NCBI GenBank assembly: GCA_011800155.1
Contig: CM022371.1
Coordinates: forward strand, 3,534,001 to 3,598,000
Origin: Flammulina velutipes
Lineage: Eukaryota > Basidiomycota > Agaricomycetes > Agaricales > Physalacriaceae
DNA length: 64,000 nt
Reading direction: 5' to 3'
A program made the position numbers and the translations under genes. Shown here piece by piece: positions 48,350 through 58,362 of this stretch (positions are counted from its first letter, which is position 1; each line of letters begins with the position of its first letter). The notes under the pieces are model-generated. The model saw only the letters and a program-made list of their open reading frames with translations. It was not told the origin of the DNA and did not search any database.

Positions 48350-50008
48350 ATGCCTGATATCGATGCTAACAATCCTGATCACCTCGCCTTCATTGCATAT
48401 GCTTTCGACGACTTTGAGAAGAAGCAGCGAAAAGACATCGAAGACGCACCACTGTCGTCGGCTTCGCGTTTCCTCGACAGCCTTGCTCATATAGCCATCT
48501 GTAAGCCCTTCAGCCAGGTGGTCGCCATTGGTGCCGATCTCCAGGAGGATGGCGTGAAGATCATCGTCGCTGAAAACAGCGATGTCGCGCCCCAGGTGAC
48601 CAAACACCTCGAGGACATCATGGACGCCCTCTTCGATATCCGCGCCACACTTCGCGACGACCATTCTATCATACGCACGTCAAGGGTTCTCAAATCGCTG
48701 GGCATCATCGCGGCTGACGATACGCGCGCTATCCCCTCCCGTCTCAGACAGCTAGAGCTCTCGGTTCTACGCCATTCATTTCCGAAAATTGCTGCGCGTA
48801 TTCACAAGGGTATTCGTTATGAAACCTTTATCGAACTCGCAACTCGTTTTCTCGCCCACTGCGACGGCGTCGCTGGTCCTAGTGGCGAAGACGCCTATGC
48901 TGGGCCCTTGGCCGAGTCGAAGAAAATCAAAAAAATATCCGTGTTGGTCAAGAACCTGTACAACGCATCGGAACGCCCCCTCCACCCAACAGAGAAGGAG
49001 CTCGAAGTGTTCCGCGTATCATCGACCGTCCTCAATACACTTCTGGACACATCGTCTGGAGACATCAAGGCCCTACACGACTTTTGCAAGGGTATGTCCC
49101 GTACTTACCTGATGTGCTGCGTGCTGACGTGTTCCATAGTTCAAGGCGGATTTGATTCTACCCGTTGGCTTTCCAAGATTTCCAGCAACCGAATGCATTT
49201 CATCCGGGTGGCGAGCATCATAGACTCTTCGAGGCTGTCGTCTTTTCTGAACTGCCGCGCTACCGTTTCTCCTCTTGAAAATCCATCGCAACCGCTTTCT
49301 TTCACAATTACCCGAGCGTCGTTCGCCTCCATGTTGGAGGCAGCGACATGGGCACCAGAGCCAGAGAGTGACATCGCCACGGATGCCACAATAGATCATG
49401 TCTACATCCTTCTCGCCAAAGGGTTACGGAAGCTTGCCAAGAATTCCCATGAAACTCAAATTACAGGTACGTTCTTGCTATGTGGGTTTCACATAATTCA
49501 CTCTGACGGCTTGACAGTCCGGGTTCGTAGCCTGTCGGTGGAACCGAGTGCGGCTGATGAGTTCGACATCGTGACCTCGTATGGCGCGCATTGCGAATGT
49601 GTAGTTCTCGAGCATCTCAGGAAGGTGTCGAACATATCTACAACGTTCGTCGGTGTCTCAAAGCTTTCCTGTCGATTGTGCCACCTTTATTTTGAGACGA
49701 ATGCAGGGATGTATCAGACGTGTGGGTCCCATGGAGAGCTGGCAAGGTGGCGATGTCCTGTTAGCAGAAGCCCCGAGACGCGCCGCTCAATGGCGGAGCA
49801 GCTGCTGGCTATCATCAAGGAAAAGATGACGGTTAAGGCGAGACGCGGCAGATCATCATCTCAAAGCACCGTGGGGTCGAACGACAACTACTCCTGCGAC
49901 AATGCATCAGGTAAGTCTTCGAGAAGGTGTGGTTGCTTGTACCATTCTGATATTTCTACTACAGATTTCGACGATGTTATCTGGGAGGCGTACCCTGAGT
50001 CTGAGTGA
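48350..50008 (+). CDS. OTT_1508-like deaminase family protein, copy C
   Basis: An open frame of 552 codons, or about 501 residues after removing three GT-AG introns (49092-49139, 49467-49517, 49911-49964). Those lengths, 48, 51 and 54 nt, are all multiples of three and contain no in-frame stop, so spliced and unspliced messages both encode full-length proteins. The signature is GAHCECVVLEHL and GVSKLSCRLCHLYFE, near spliced residues 380 and 407, giving the H-x-E and C-x-x-C zinc set of deaminases. N-terminal text is near-identical to copies A and B (DANNPDHLAFIAYAFDDFEK). The last exon differs (DFDDVIWEAYPESE). This copy is inverted relative to A and B and separated from them by the chitin synthase-cyclin pair. 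Function unknown; a nucleic-acid or nucleotide deaminase is the leading hypothesis. Confidence 0.75.
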   Translation: MPDIDANNPDHLAFIAYAFDDFEKKQRKDIEDAPLSSASRFLDSLAHIAICKPFSQVVAIGADLQEDGVKIIVAENSDVAPQVTKHLEDIMDALFDIRATLRDDHSIIRTSRVLKSLGIIAADDTRAIPSRLRQLELSVLRHSFPKIAARIHKGIRYETFIELATRFLAHCDGVAGPSGEDAYAGPLAESKKIKKISVLVKNLYNASERPLHPTEKELEVFRVSSTVLNTLLDTSSGDIKALHDFCKGMSRTYLMCCVLTCSIVQGGFDSTRWLSKISSNRMHFIRVASIIDSSRLSSFLNCRATVSPLENPSQPLSFTITRASFASMLEAATWAPEPESDIATDATIDHVYILLAKGLRKLAKNSHETQITGTFLLCGFHIIHSDGLTVRVRSLSVEPSAADEFDIVTSYGAHCECVVLEHLRKVSNISTTFVGVSKLSCRLCHLYFETNAGMYQTCGSHGELARWRCPVSRSPETRRSMAEQLLAIIKEKMTVKARRGRSSSQSTVGSNDNYSCDNASGKSSRRCGCLYHSDISTTDFDDVIWEAYPESE

Positions 50009-50148
50009 AAAGTCAGAGCTCTTGTGGTCGGTGCATTGGATATTTCGGCTGCTTCTCATCTGCTGAGAGCAGACGGAAACGACGGAACCCTGTAATTTGC
50101 CCAGGTTTTTCTTGGAAGCTCTTATAAATCATCTTCATTGTCCTTTCT

Positions 50149-50406
50149 CTACATGTTTGCAATGTTTGTATCGTACCGTAGCGGAGATGTCCCTAGTGAT
50201 AGAGTATCAACCCCATTGATTTCTGGTATGCAAGGATTTGCGAGGTTCTCGACACGAAGCTTGAGTGCGTGTAACGCCGGAGCGCTTAAGCACTTGAAGA
50301 GTTGATGTATGAGACGTCTCGCTGGAAGTTTCTGGATGGTGACCGTGTGCAGATGGGGCAAGACAAAGGAAGATAGGTCATCTATCTCCGAGGTGAAGGG
50401 ATTCAA
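50149..50406 (-). pseudogene. leucine-rich-like remnant, perhaps of an F-box gene
   Basis: The text LPHLHTVTIQKLPARRLIHQ, then CLSAPALHALKLRVENL, has the leucine spacing of F-box C-terminal repeats and stands alone without an F-box or splice partners. Could also be a chance frame. Confidence 0.3.
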
Positions 50407-50838
50407 GACATCTTGCGTCTCGATGGTCGCCTAGCCATCTCGTCTCTGTGATATTCTCCGTTGTCGGGATTCGCATATCTGCGCTGTGTACGTCTGTGCT
50501 CCACATATAATTGAAAACCAGCAACTATTGGCGCTTTCATCTCGGGCTGTGGTGTGTAGCTGTTGATTGATCCACACAAACTACTTCGAGCTTCGCGAGG
50601 GCTATGGTATTCATTCTCGCGGGTATTAGAAGCGACATCACCTCAATAGGAACGTCTCAGTGCTGTCCCGGGTATGGCCAAATGATCACTTGGTTCTTCT
50701 TGCAGAAGCCTCGTTCATCTTACTGTGTTGTGGCGCCGGGGAAAGGTGGATGGACACATATGTACAATAATGTGAGAAGTCCACTCGTCGAGGTATGTCA
50801 TTCCGCACTGGTGCTCTAAGATGTGAAGCAAGGCGCAT

Positions 50839-51310
50839 CTATTCAATCTCGAAATTATAGTCCTGTTCAACCTTTATACCAGTACTACAGGAATCCGTCC
50901 GAATTTCGTACATATATCTGGCCTCCGGTGGTAACGTATCCTTCTGTATCACTTTCAGCGATTTCCATGAGTACGTGGGACTAAAAACATGCTTGAAATA
51001 AGAATCAATGAGCCGAGAAGGCGATGGCACAGTCAGAGAGAAGGGCAACAATTTAGTGTCGCCCGTACCAATCTTGACATTGGACGGACGACATCCGTAC
51101 TCTTGGGTAAATAATATCAAAATGTGGCAATAATCTGCTCAACTGTGAGTAAACAGATAGTAGAAATGAAATACAATAGCGTCATGGAAAAAAGAGGAAG
51201 GATTTACACACGATGACAATCTCAAAGATATTCCTTCTCTTTCGATCTTTTTTATCGGTTAGCGTGGTTTGAGCCGCGCGCACGGAAGCCACCTTTCGAG
51301 ATGTAGGCAT
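50839..51310 (-). CDS. orphan 132-residue protein with one hydrophobic segment
   Basis: Two exons (51208-51310 and 50839-51134) over a 73-nt intron splice in phase. The N-terminus is basic (TSRKVASVRAAQ, DKKDRKRRN), followed by a strongly hydrophobic stretch created by the splice (IFEIVIVYYCHILILF) and a soluble C-terminal domain of about 85 residues (CRPSNVKIGTG, LIDSYFKHVFSPTYSWKSLK, DSCSTGIKVEQDYNFEIE). A single membrane anchor with the positive side inside fits the charge pattern. I do not recognise the family. Support comes from the clean phase agreement, a canonical GTAAAT donor and CAG acceptor, and protein-like composition. The acceptor is not the first AG available; the first would give an immediate stop. 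Confidence 0.55.
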
Positions 51311-53537
51311 TACGACAAAGAAGACACTGGAAGTTGACTGTCAGTCAATGAGCAGTTTCGTTGCTGAGAGAATGTCAAACAAAGTCGAAGCGCAAAATCA
51401 AAGGGAACCCATTGATATCACATCACACTGGGCTCTTGACCTCGACTGTGTTGTCGCACACTATCACGTCGTTGCCGGGAGATTCATGCTCTGCCTGCTC
51501 AACATTGGAGACATCGTACGAGTTAGACGGCCTCTCGCTCATCGGCAATAAGAAAGAATATGTGTCGTCCAAGAGGGGAACGGATAGGTACGCCAAATGA
51601 CCAAGTCCGTACAATGTACATTCATCCTGGAACCAGCTCCGAGTCTCATTCGAAAGAATTGCACGAACGCGTGTCAACAGCGTCTAGATTCTAGAACGAA
51701 GTATGCGTACAAATACTATGTATGACCACATGGCACCCGATAACCAATCCGTCTGGAATCGTCTCGATAAATGAGGGTGACATCCAGAAAGAGACCCCGC
51801 GTATTGTATATCGATATCTGCGAAGCAGAAGGAGAGCCTTGCGAGGAATATAGGACCTTGGGTTCCCGCGGGTGACGTAAAGAGATCTTCGGTGAGGTGG
51901 TCGACTCGTCGCGAAAAGAAAAGGTCGTGCGCTGTACGGGTCACGCGCGCGAGTCCGGAAGGCGAGGTGTAGACGATAGGTGATGGCGACGCTGGGTTGC
52001 AGTATCGGAGTGTCTATGTCAATAATCAGCATGACAGTAGACGAAAGGTAAGTGGCACGCACAGTCTCGAGCTGTGACCCAAGGTTGGCAGTACTCCCAG
52101 CAGTCGGCAGGTCATTTCGTAGGACGGGTCACGTAGAAAGCGCCCTTCCCCCTAGTCTCCCCATCCGTTATCCAACGAAGACACAGACGCGCAGCCGCCT
52201 GCTGCAACGCCCATAAGTCTCCTTGTCGATTTTGGGTAGCAGGGAGGGCGTGGCGATTATAGGGCCTTGATGAGGGTTATGGGCAGCCTGGATCGTGCAC
52301 ATCGTTGAAAGAGCGGTGCTTGCGGGCGACCCCGGATGTGGGAACGGGGATGGAGGGGATCGTAGTACCAAACGCGCGTTCCTCCAACTGGCTGGTTGTT
52401 CGTCGTCGATTTCCGTTCCTCCAGGCGTCCCGAGCCTTAAGCATTGACCAAGGAGGCGCCGCTCCTCGATATCGTGTCCGTCCGTATTGCCCAAGGCTGG
52501 TACTTATCTGCCGGATAATCAGCAATTAGCGCACACCAAATGGAAGATGGTAACACACACGTTGCACACAGCGACGACGGCAGAAAGCGAGAGTAGCTGC
52601 GAGAGGAACATGAGTGATAAACAAAGAGTTCAGCGTCGTTCGTTCGTTTGTGTCGCAAACATGGAACGTGCTCGTCGTCGTCGGCATCGGTGAGAGTTTG
52701 GTGACAACAACCGTCAACGTCGACACGGATGACCAAGCAGCGTCCATGTTTCTTTGCCTGCCGGTCCGGCATTTTATGATCTCTTTGTCCATCGTCCAAC
52801 ACAACTTTTGGATTCGCTTGAACAAGCTTTCAATTCCAGTCTGCCGGAGACGTCGCCTACTTTCAAAGGCATAGCAGCTTCGCAGGAGGGCCTCGGGTAC
52901 GACACTTGAACACAGATGTCTTAGCATCTCTCGGGCCTTGGTCATAATAGAAGGTATCAACTACGTTGGATAACCTAGAGCTAGCCTTCTGACTCAAGTA
53001 CGTAGGATCTGATGTATCGATAACGCTACCTTTAAAACATACTCTGGGGCTCACGGAGAGGAAATGCGTCACCGTATTTTGCTATTCCACGGTAGACGAA
53101 TATGCATTCGTGAGTCTCTCTATTCGCATTATAGTCACCCTATCTGACGCTCCTGAAGATTTCCTCGCCCCGCTAAACTTCCCAAGTACGAAGGATATCG
53201 TTGCCGTTCACGATTCGTTTTGAAGTCCTCGAAGCGCGCTCATACAATGGATCGGACTCGCCCATCGTATGTCTGTGAATAATGAACGCGCGTAACGGTA
53301 CGGACTTTTCGGAACGGCAGTCCTGTTGGTATATGGAAGATGTCGCTGGACCTATGCATGCCCCGCCACTTACTCCTCCCGCCACTCTCCTCCTCTGTTA
53401 TGTGCGTTCGAATCCGTGTCAAATTTCTACAACATTTACTGATGCTCCCCTTCCATTTAGGTAATATCAAATCGCCTCTCCTACGCCGTGAGTTTTATTG
53501 GCCGCGACACTTTCATACATACGCTAACGTTCTCTAG
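51311..53537. other. 2.2-kb gene-poor stretch
   Basis: Only overlapping short frames on both strands, mostly without ATG and without motif or splice consistency. The 5' exons of the gene at 53538 probably lie in the last 200 bp (for example a frame starting MHAPPLTPPATLLL near 53357), but the phases do not join cleanly. Confidence 0.4.
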
Positions 53538-54157
53538 GTCCGTTGAACTCCCAGAGGAGATCAACAGACTGTGGGCGCAGCTCGAGAACGAACTGGAGAG
53601 AGTTGATCAAGAAGGGGCTGAGGGTGCGATGATGGAAGTAATGTACGTTCTGCATTTTTGGAGGCGCTGATTTATTCTAACTCTGCTTAGGATCGATGCG
53701 CCTGCTGGTGAATTCGCCAACGATCAAGTGTCCCTGGAAGATAGCTACAACGACGATTTTTACGCTGTGAATGCTGACGCGTACGTGGAACTAGTCGTCG
53801 TCTCACAAGTGTTAGCTAATATATTTGTTCTTAGCGCGTCTATGGACACTTACACCGCTGCACATGCCGACGAGGCACAATTCGCCGTACCCGTCCTTAC
53901 CGCTACCGAAACTACAACCGTTGTTGCCGACTCTTTGGAAGAGCTATACCCTTACCGCAACCTGATGCACAACAAGAGGAGATACATCGCCAGGCAAATT
54001 CAAAAGACGCATGTCAATGAGTATGTTCCTTCTCTCCTTTAAATATATAACGAAGGCTCATAACATTCTCAGCCTCCCACCCGTTCCCGATCATTTTCGC
54101 GCGGATAATTTCAAGCAAGCGCTTGATTGGACTCGGGGAAAAGCAGTACCCAAATGA
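53538..54157 (+). CDS. orphan multi-exon protein, 5' end unresolved
   Basis: Four exons can be joined in phase: 53538-53642, 53691-53780, 53835-54020 and 54073-54157. They encode about 155 residues from the acceptor at 53537. The text is acidic at first (VELPEEINRLWAQLENELER, DAPAGEFANDQVSLEDSYND), then Thr rich (TATETTTVV), then basic (YPYRNLMHNKRRYIARQIQK) and ends FKQALDWTRGKAVPK. Every junction uses a GT donor (two GTACGT, one GTATGT) and YAG acceptor, which is good evidence of real splicing. I recognise no family and no membrane segment. After the stop, another frame continues with NDELSVEIERTDSRLARQVD to a TGA at about 54232, so a 1-bp frameshift or an unrecognised splice may have shortened the protein. 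Confidence 0.45.
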
Positions 54158-54874
54158 TGAGCTTTCTGTGGAGATCGAGAGGACAGATAGCAGACTCGCG
54201 CGCCAGGTAGACGTTGACGCGTTGGTGGCTTGACATTCTATTGCCATTATCGGTGTGTATCCCTTTTCTCACGCCAAACGCAAGCCTGAAGGATGACTGC
54301 ACAGATGCCCTCCTGCTATCTGCCAATGCTCTGCGCGAGATATTGAAGGGTCGTTATCTTTGATATCTCTCGTTGACTCAATGAGTGACCCAGTCCAGCC
54401 TCGAAAGCCTGTTATGCGCCAGGAAACTCTATCCCTATATCAATCGGTGCGCTCTTTCCCTTCCCCACGACGACTCTTATATTGACATGTCTATCCGATA
54501 GACTAACTCCTCCGTATGTGATGGGAGAAATATCACGAGTTCTACGCTGTCGAGACAATAAAGATGATTTCCTAATACGTTGACACTCATCTGCAGAACA
54601 TGAGACAAGACGCACCAGCAATGACGGATCATCTCGACCGTCTTCATAGGTATCCATTCGCGCCTCGGCATCGCTTCGTCGCTGCATTCGGTATGATCTT
54701 CCTCAAATTCGTGTCTGTGATTGACTCAAATTCAAATTGCGATACAGGAAACTTACGGAGGACGGATGCGTGACGCCACACTCATAACGAGGATCTTGGA
54801 AGTAAATGAATAACAGGACGTAGGTATTCAAACAATGTAGCGAAGTAACCAGATAAATAATCCAAACCGTACTA

Positions 54875-55395
54875 TCATGCTGATTCGTAACACTCCTTCC
54901 ACGCCGTCCCGAAATATCCAGTGGTAAAGTTGACTTCAACAGATCCCCGTGACGATATTGTAAAAGAATCCGGACGCTGGAGGTAGCTGTGCATATCTCC
55001 ACTGAGCCACATATACTTTTCACCGCTCGAGGATGTAATCCAGCCGTCGGGAGTGATAACCCAGTCTGTGCGCATCGAATCTACAAGTAATTTATCAGAG
55101 GAGGCAGTGTTTTGAATCAAGTCAAAGAGGTTACCTGATTCGCGGAATCTCCACAAAGTAGCACGCAGTGGGAGGGTATCCGTGCCACGGGAAGACACAA
55201 GATGGGTGTTGATTGGTACTGAGAGGTCAACAGTACATTTCCCGCCCCCGAACTGGGAGAGACTGGCCATATCCCAAACGCGCAAAGTACTGTCTTCTGC
55301 TGCAGAGACGACTTGCATCCCGTCTGACGAGAAACAGATTGACAGTACTGAGCTGTTGTGGGGGAGCTGATGCAGTTGCCTATCTATCTACGGTC
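54875..55395 (-). pseudogene. C-terminal remnant of a WD40 / NLR-type protein
   Basis: Reads one complete WD40 blade end (VLSICFSSDGMQVVSAAEDS, then TLRVWDMA), a linker, an intron of about 55 nt, and then TPDGWITSSSGEKYMWLSGD and GYFGTAWKECYES. This ending (DGWI..SSGE..MWL.., then a final W-x-x-C) is the usual C-terminus of the NACHT/STAND-WD40 proteins expanded in mushrooms. The N-terminal domains and other blades are missing: directly upstream in the reading sense lies the hairpin satellite at 55500. I infer that satellite insertion or deletion removed the rest of the gene. NLR-type proteins act in non-self recognition in fungi; this fragment cannot. Confidence 0.65.
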
Positions 55396-55499
55396 TGTAG
55401 TATGGGACATATTACAGATACCCCGGTCCTTCTCAAAATCCACTTTCTGGGAGTAGCATTAATGTAACTACACAAATAACAGCTTGTGAGAATGCAAGG

Positions 55500-57660
55500 T
55501 GGCTCAAATCTCGAATGAAAAACTGCCAGCATGGGACACCGAGTCGATTACTCATTAGACCCTCGTTCCAGAAAATTGGCAAGAATCCGTCGCTGGATTG
55601 TTTTGTGCCATTTTCCGTTAGCGAGCCGTTCACGAGAAATGGCAACAATCCGACGCTGGATTGGTTTGTGCCATTTTCCGTTAGCGTGCCGTTCACGAGA
55701 AATGGCAACAATCCGTCGCTGGATTCTTTTGTGCCATTTTCCGTTAGTGAGCCGTTCACGAGAAATGGCAACAATCCGACGCCGCAGTCTTTCATGCCAT
55801 TTCAGGTTTGTCCCGAGTGAATGAAAAACGCGCAGCATCGGACACCGAGTCGATTACTCATTAGACCCTCGTCCCAGAAAATTGGCAAGAATCCGTCGCT
55901 GGATTGTTTTGTGCCATTTTCCGTTAGCGAGCCGTTCACGAGAAATGGCAAGAATCCGACGCTGGATTGGTTTGTGCCATTTTCCGTTAGCGTGCCGTTC
56001 ACGAGAAATGGCAACAATCCGACGCCGCAGTCTTTCATGCCATTTCAGGTTTGTCCCGAGTGAATGAAAAACGCGCAGCATCGGACACCGAGTCGATTAC
56101 TCATTAGACCCTCGTCCCAGAAAATTGGCAAGAATCCGTCGCTGGATTGTTTTGTGCCATTTTCCGTTAGCGAGCCGTTCACGAGAAATGGCAAGAATCC
56201 GACGCTGGATTGGTTTGTGCCATTTTCCGTTAGCGTGCCGTTCACGAGAAATGGCAACAATCCGTCGCTGGATTCTTTTGTGCCATTTTCCGTTAGTGAG
56301 CCGTTCACGAGAAATGGCAACAATCCGACGCCGCAGTCTTTCATGCCATTTCAGGTTTGTCCCGAGTGAATGAAAAACGCGCAGCATCGGACACCGAGTC
56401 GATTACTCATTAGACCCTCGTTCCAGAAAATTGGCAAGAATCCGTCGCTGGATTGTTTTGTGCCATTTTCCGTTAGCGAGCCGTTCACGAGAAATGGCAA
56501 CAATCCGTCGCTGGATTCTTTTGTGCCATTTCCCGTTAGCGAGCCGTTCACGAGAAATGGCAACAATCCGACGCCGCAGTCTTTCATGCCATTTCAGGTT
56601 TGTCCCGAGTGAATGAAAAACGCGCAGCATCGGACACCGAGTCGATTACTCATTAGACCCTCGTTCCAGAAAATTGGCAAGAATCCGTCGCTGGATTGTT
56701 TTGTGCCATTTTCCGTTAGCGAGCCGTTCACGAGAAATGGCAAGAATCCGACGCTGGATTGGTTTGTGCCATTTTCCGTTAGTGAGCCGTTCACGAGAAA
56801 TGGCAACAATCCGACGCTGGATTGTTTTGTGCCATTTTCCGCTAGCGTCTCGTTCACGAGAAATGGCAACAATCCGACGCCGCAGTCTTTCATGCCATTT
56901 CAGGTTTGTCCCGAGTGAATGAAAAACGGGCAGCATCGGACACCGAGTCGATTACTCATTAGACCCTCGTTCCAGAAAATTGGCAAGAATCCGTCGCTGG
57001 ATTGTTTTGTGCCATTTTCCGTTAGCGAGCCGTTCACGAGAAATGGCAAGAATCCGACGCTGGATTGGTTTGTGCCATTTTCCGTTAGTGAGCCGTTCAC
57101 GAGAAATGGCAACAATCCGACGCTGGATTGTTTTGTGCCATTTTCCGCTAGCGTCTCGTTCACGAGAAATGGCAACAATCCGACGCCGCAGTCTTTCATG
57201 CCATTTCAGGTTTGTCCCGAGTGAATGAAAAACGGGCAGCATCGGACACCGAGTAGATTATTCATTAGACCCTCGTTCCAGAAAATTGGCAAGAATCCGT
57301 CGCTGGATTGTTTTGTGCCATTTCCCGTTAGCGAGCCGTTCACGAGAAAAGGCAACAATCCGACGCTGGATTGTTTTGTGTCATTTTCCGTTAGCGACTC
57401 GTTCACGAAGTCTTTCATGCCATTTTAGGTTTGTCCCGAGTGAATGATAAACGGTCAGCATCGGACACCGAGTCAATTCCTCATTTGACCCTCGTTCCAG
57501 AAAATTGGCAAGAATCCGTCGCTGGATTGTTTTGTGCCATTTTCCGTTAGTGAGCCGTTCACGAGAAATGGCAACAATCCGACGCCGCAGTCTTACATGC
57601 CATTTCAGGTTTGTACCGAGTGAATGAAAAATGGTAAGCATCAGAAACTGAGTGAATTCA
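55500..57660. repeat. 2.1-kb higher-order satellite of 63-bp hairpin units
   Basis: Two-level tandem array. Higher-order units begin at about 55515, 55821, 56064, 56370, 56613, 56919, 57225 and 57445, with lengths 306, 243, 306, 243, 306, 306 and 220 bp. The 63-bp difference equals one inner repeat. Each inner unit holds AAATGGCA-ACAATCC, a 6-nt loop (GACGCT or GTCGCT) and GGATTGT-TTTG-TGCCATTT, so it can fold into a 15-bp stem with a 4-nt bulge on either strand. Units carry TTCACGAGAAATGGCAA and CGTTAGCGAGCC words with few substitutions, so the array is young or homogenised. Because 63, 243 and 306 are multiples of three, long open frames occur in several frames on both strands; I treat them as by-products. 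Confidence 0.95.
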
Positions 57661-58362
57661 TTACTTGTTCACGAGAAATGGTAATGGCAGCTCTTGCGTC
57701 GTCGTGGGTGAACGTAGGTGTGCAATGAAGATCCTGATTAAGCGGCGAGTTCAGCGGTGTAAGTACCCGGTAAATGAATAAAATGTCATGGATGTCTGGT
57801 GACAGCGTTTTTGAATTATTTTATCCCAACTGGCCAGATTGAAGGGCGCTTGTAAGCGGTTCGCAGGATTCTCGTGTTTTTGCTTTATGGTCTGAACGGT
57901 CCGATTTATTGAAGTACTCGTTTCAAGGGTATGTTTCCACAAGGGTCTTTTTGTTGCGAGTTCCACCATACCAAGAAAACTTCAGTGCAAGTATTTACGT
58001 TCAAAAGGTTGTCGCAAGTTTAGCAATCAAGAGTGGGTGTTGCGGACGAGTCTTGAACCTGCGGCGAAAGGTTCTTATCAACAGTGACGTATGAGTTGGA
58101 GTTAGTTCGGTGGCAGAGTCGTGCCTTACGGCACGAGTGAGCACCTGCGCGAAGTAGATGCTGGTCCTCGTGTACCTACCATCGTCATTATCATCAACGT
58201 CAGCGCTGCATGGATTGACGACAGCAAGATAGGTGGGCATGTCGGGCAGTGATAGTAGTAGGCAAGTGTTGTGTCTAAGAGGCTTGTATGTTGCTGATTT
58301 GTGATGGCAGGCAATCCTTGAAATGTGCGCTATGTGCGTTGAGCGAAGTAGGAGAGCAGGGC
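57661..58362. other. intergenic
   Basis: No supported gene. Starts with a last degenerate echo of the satellite (GTTCACGAGAAATGGTAA at about 57667-57684). Confidence 0.45.

Noticed and set aside
52437..52960. Minus-strand frames of 121 and 144 codons
   Set aside because: They overlap each other in different frames without motifs, and neither has consistent splice sites.
55515..57224. Long open frames of about 100 codons repeated on both strands of the satellite (for example text SLDCFVPFSVSEPFTRNG)
   Set aside because: They arise because the repeat lengths are multiples of three. Comparable frames exist on the opposite strand, each ends at the same repeat junction, and no splice or family features are present.
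55500..57660. CRISPR-like array
   Set aside because: There are no unique spacers between repeats, the inner units are contiguous, and the host is a eukaryote.
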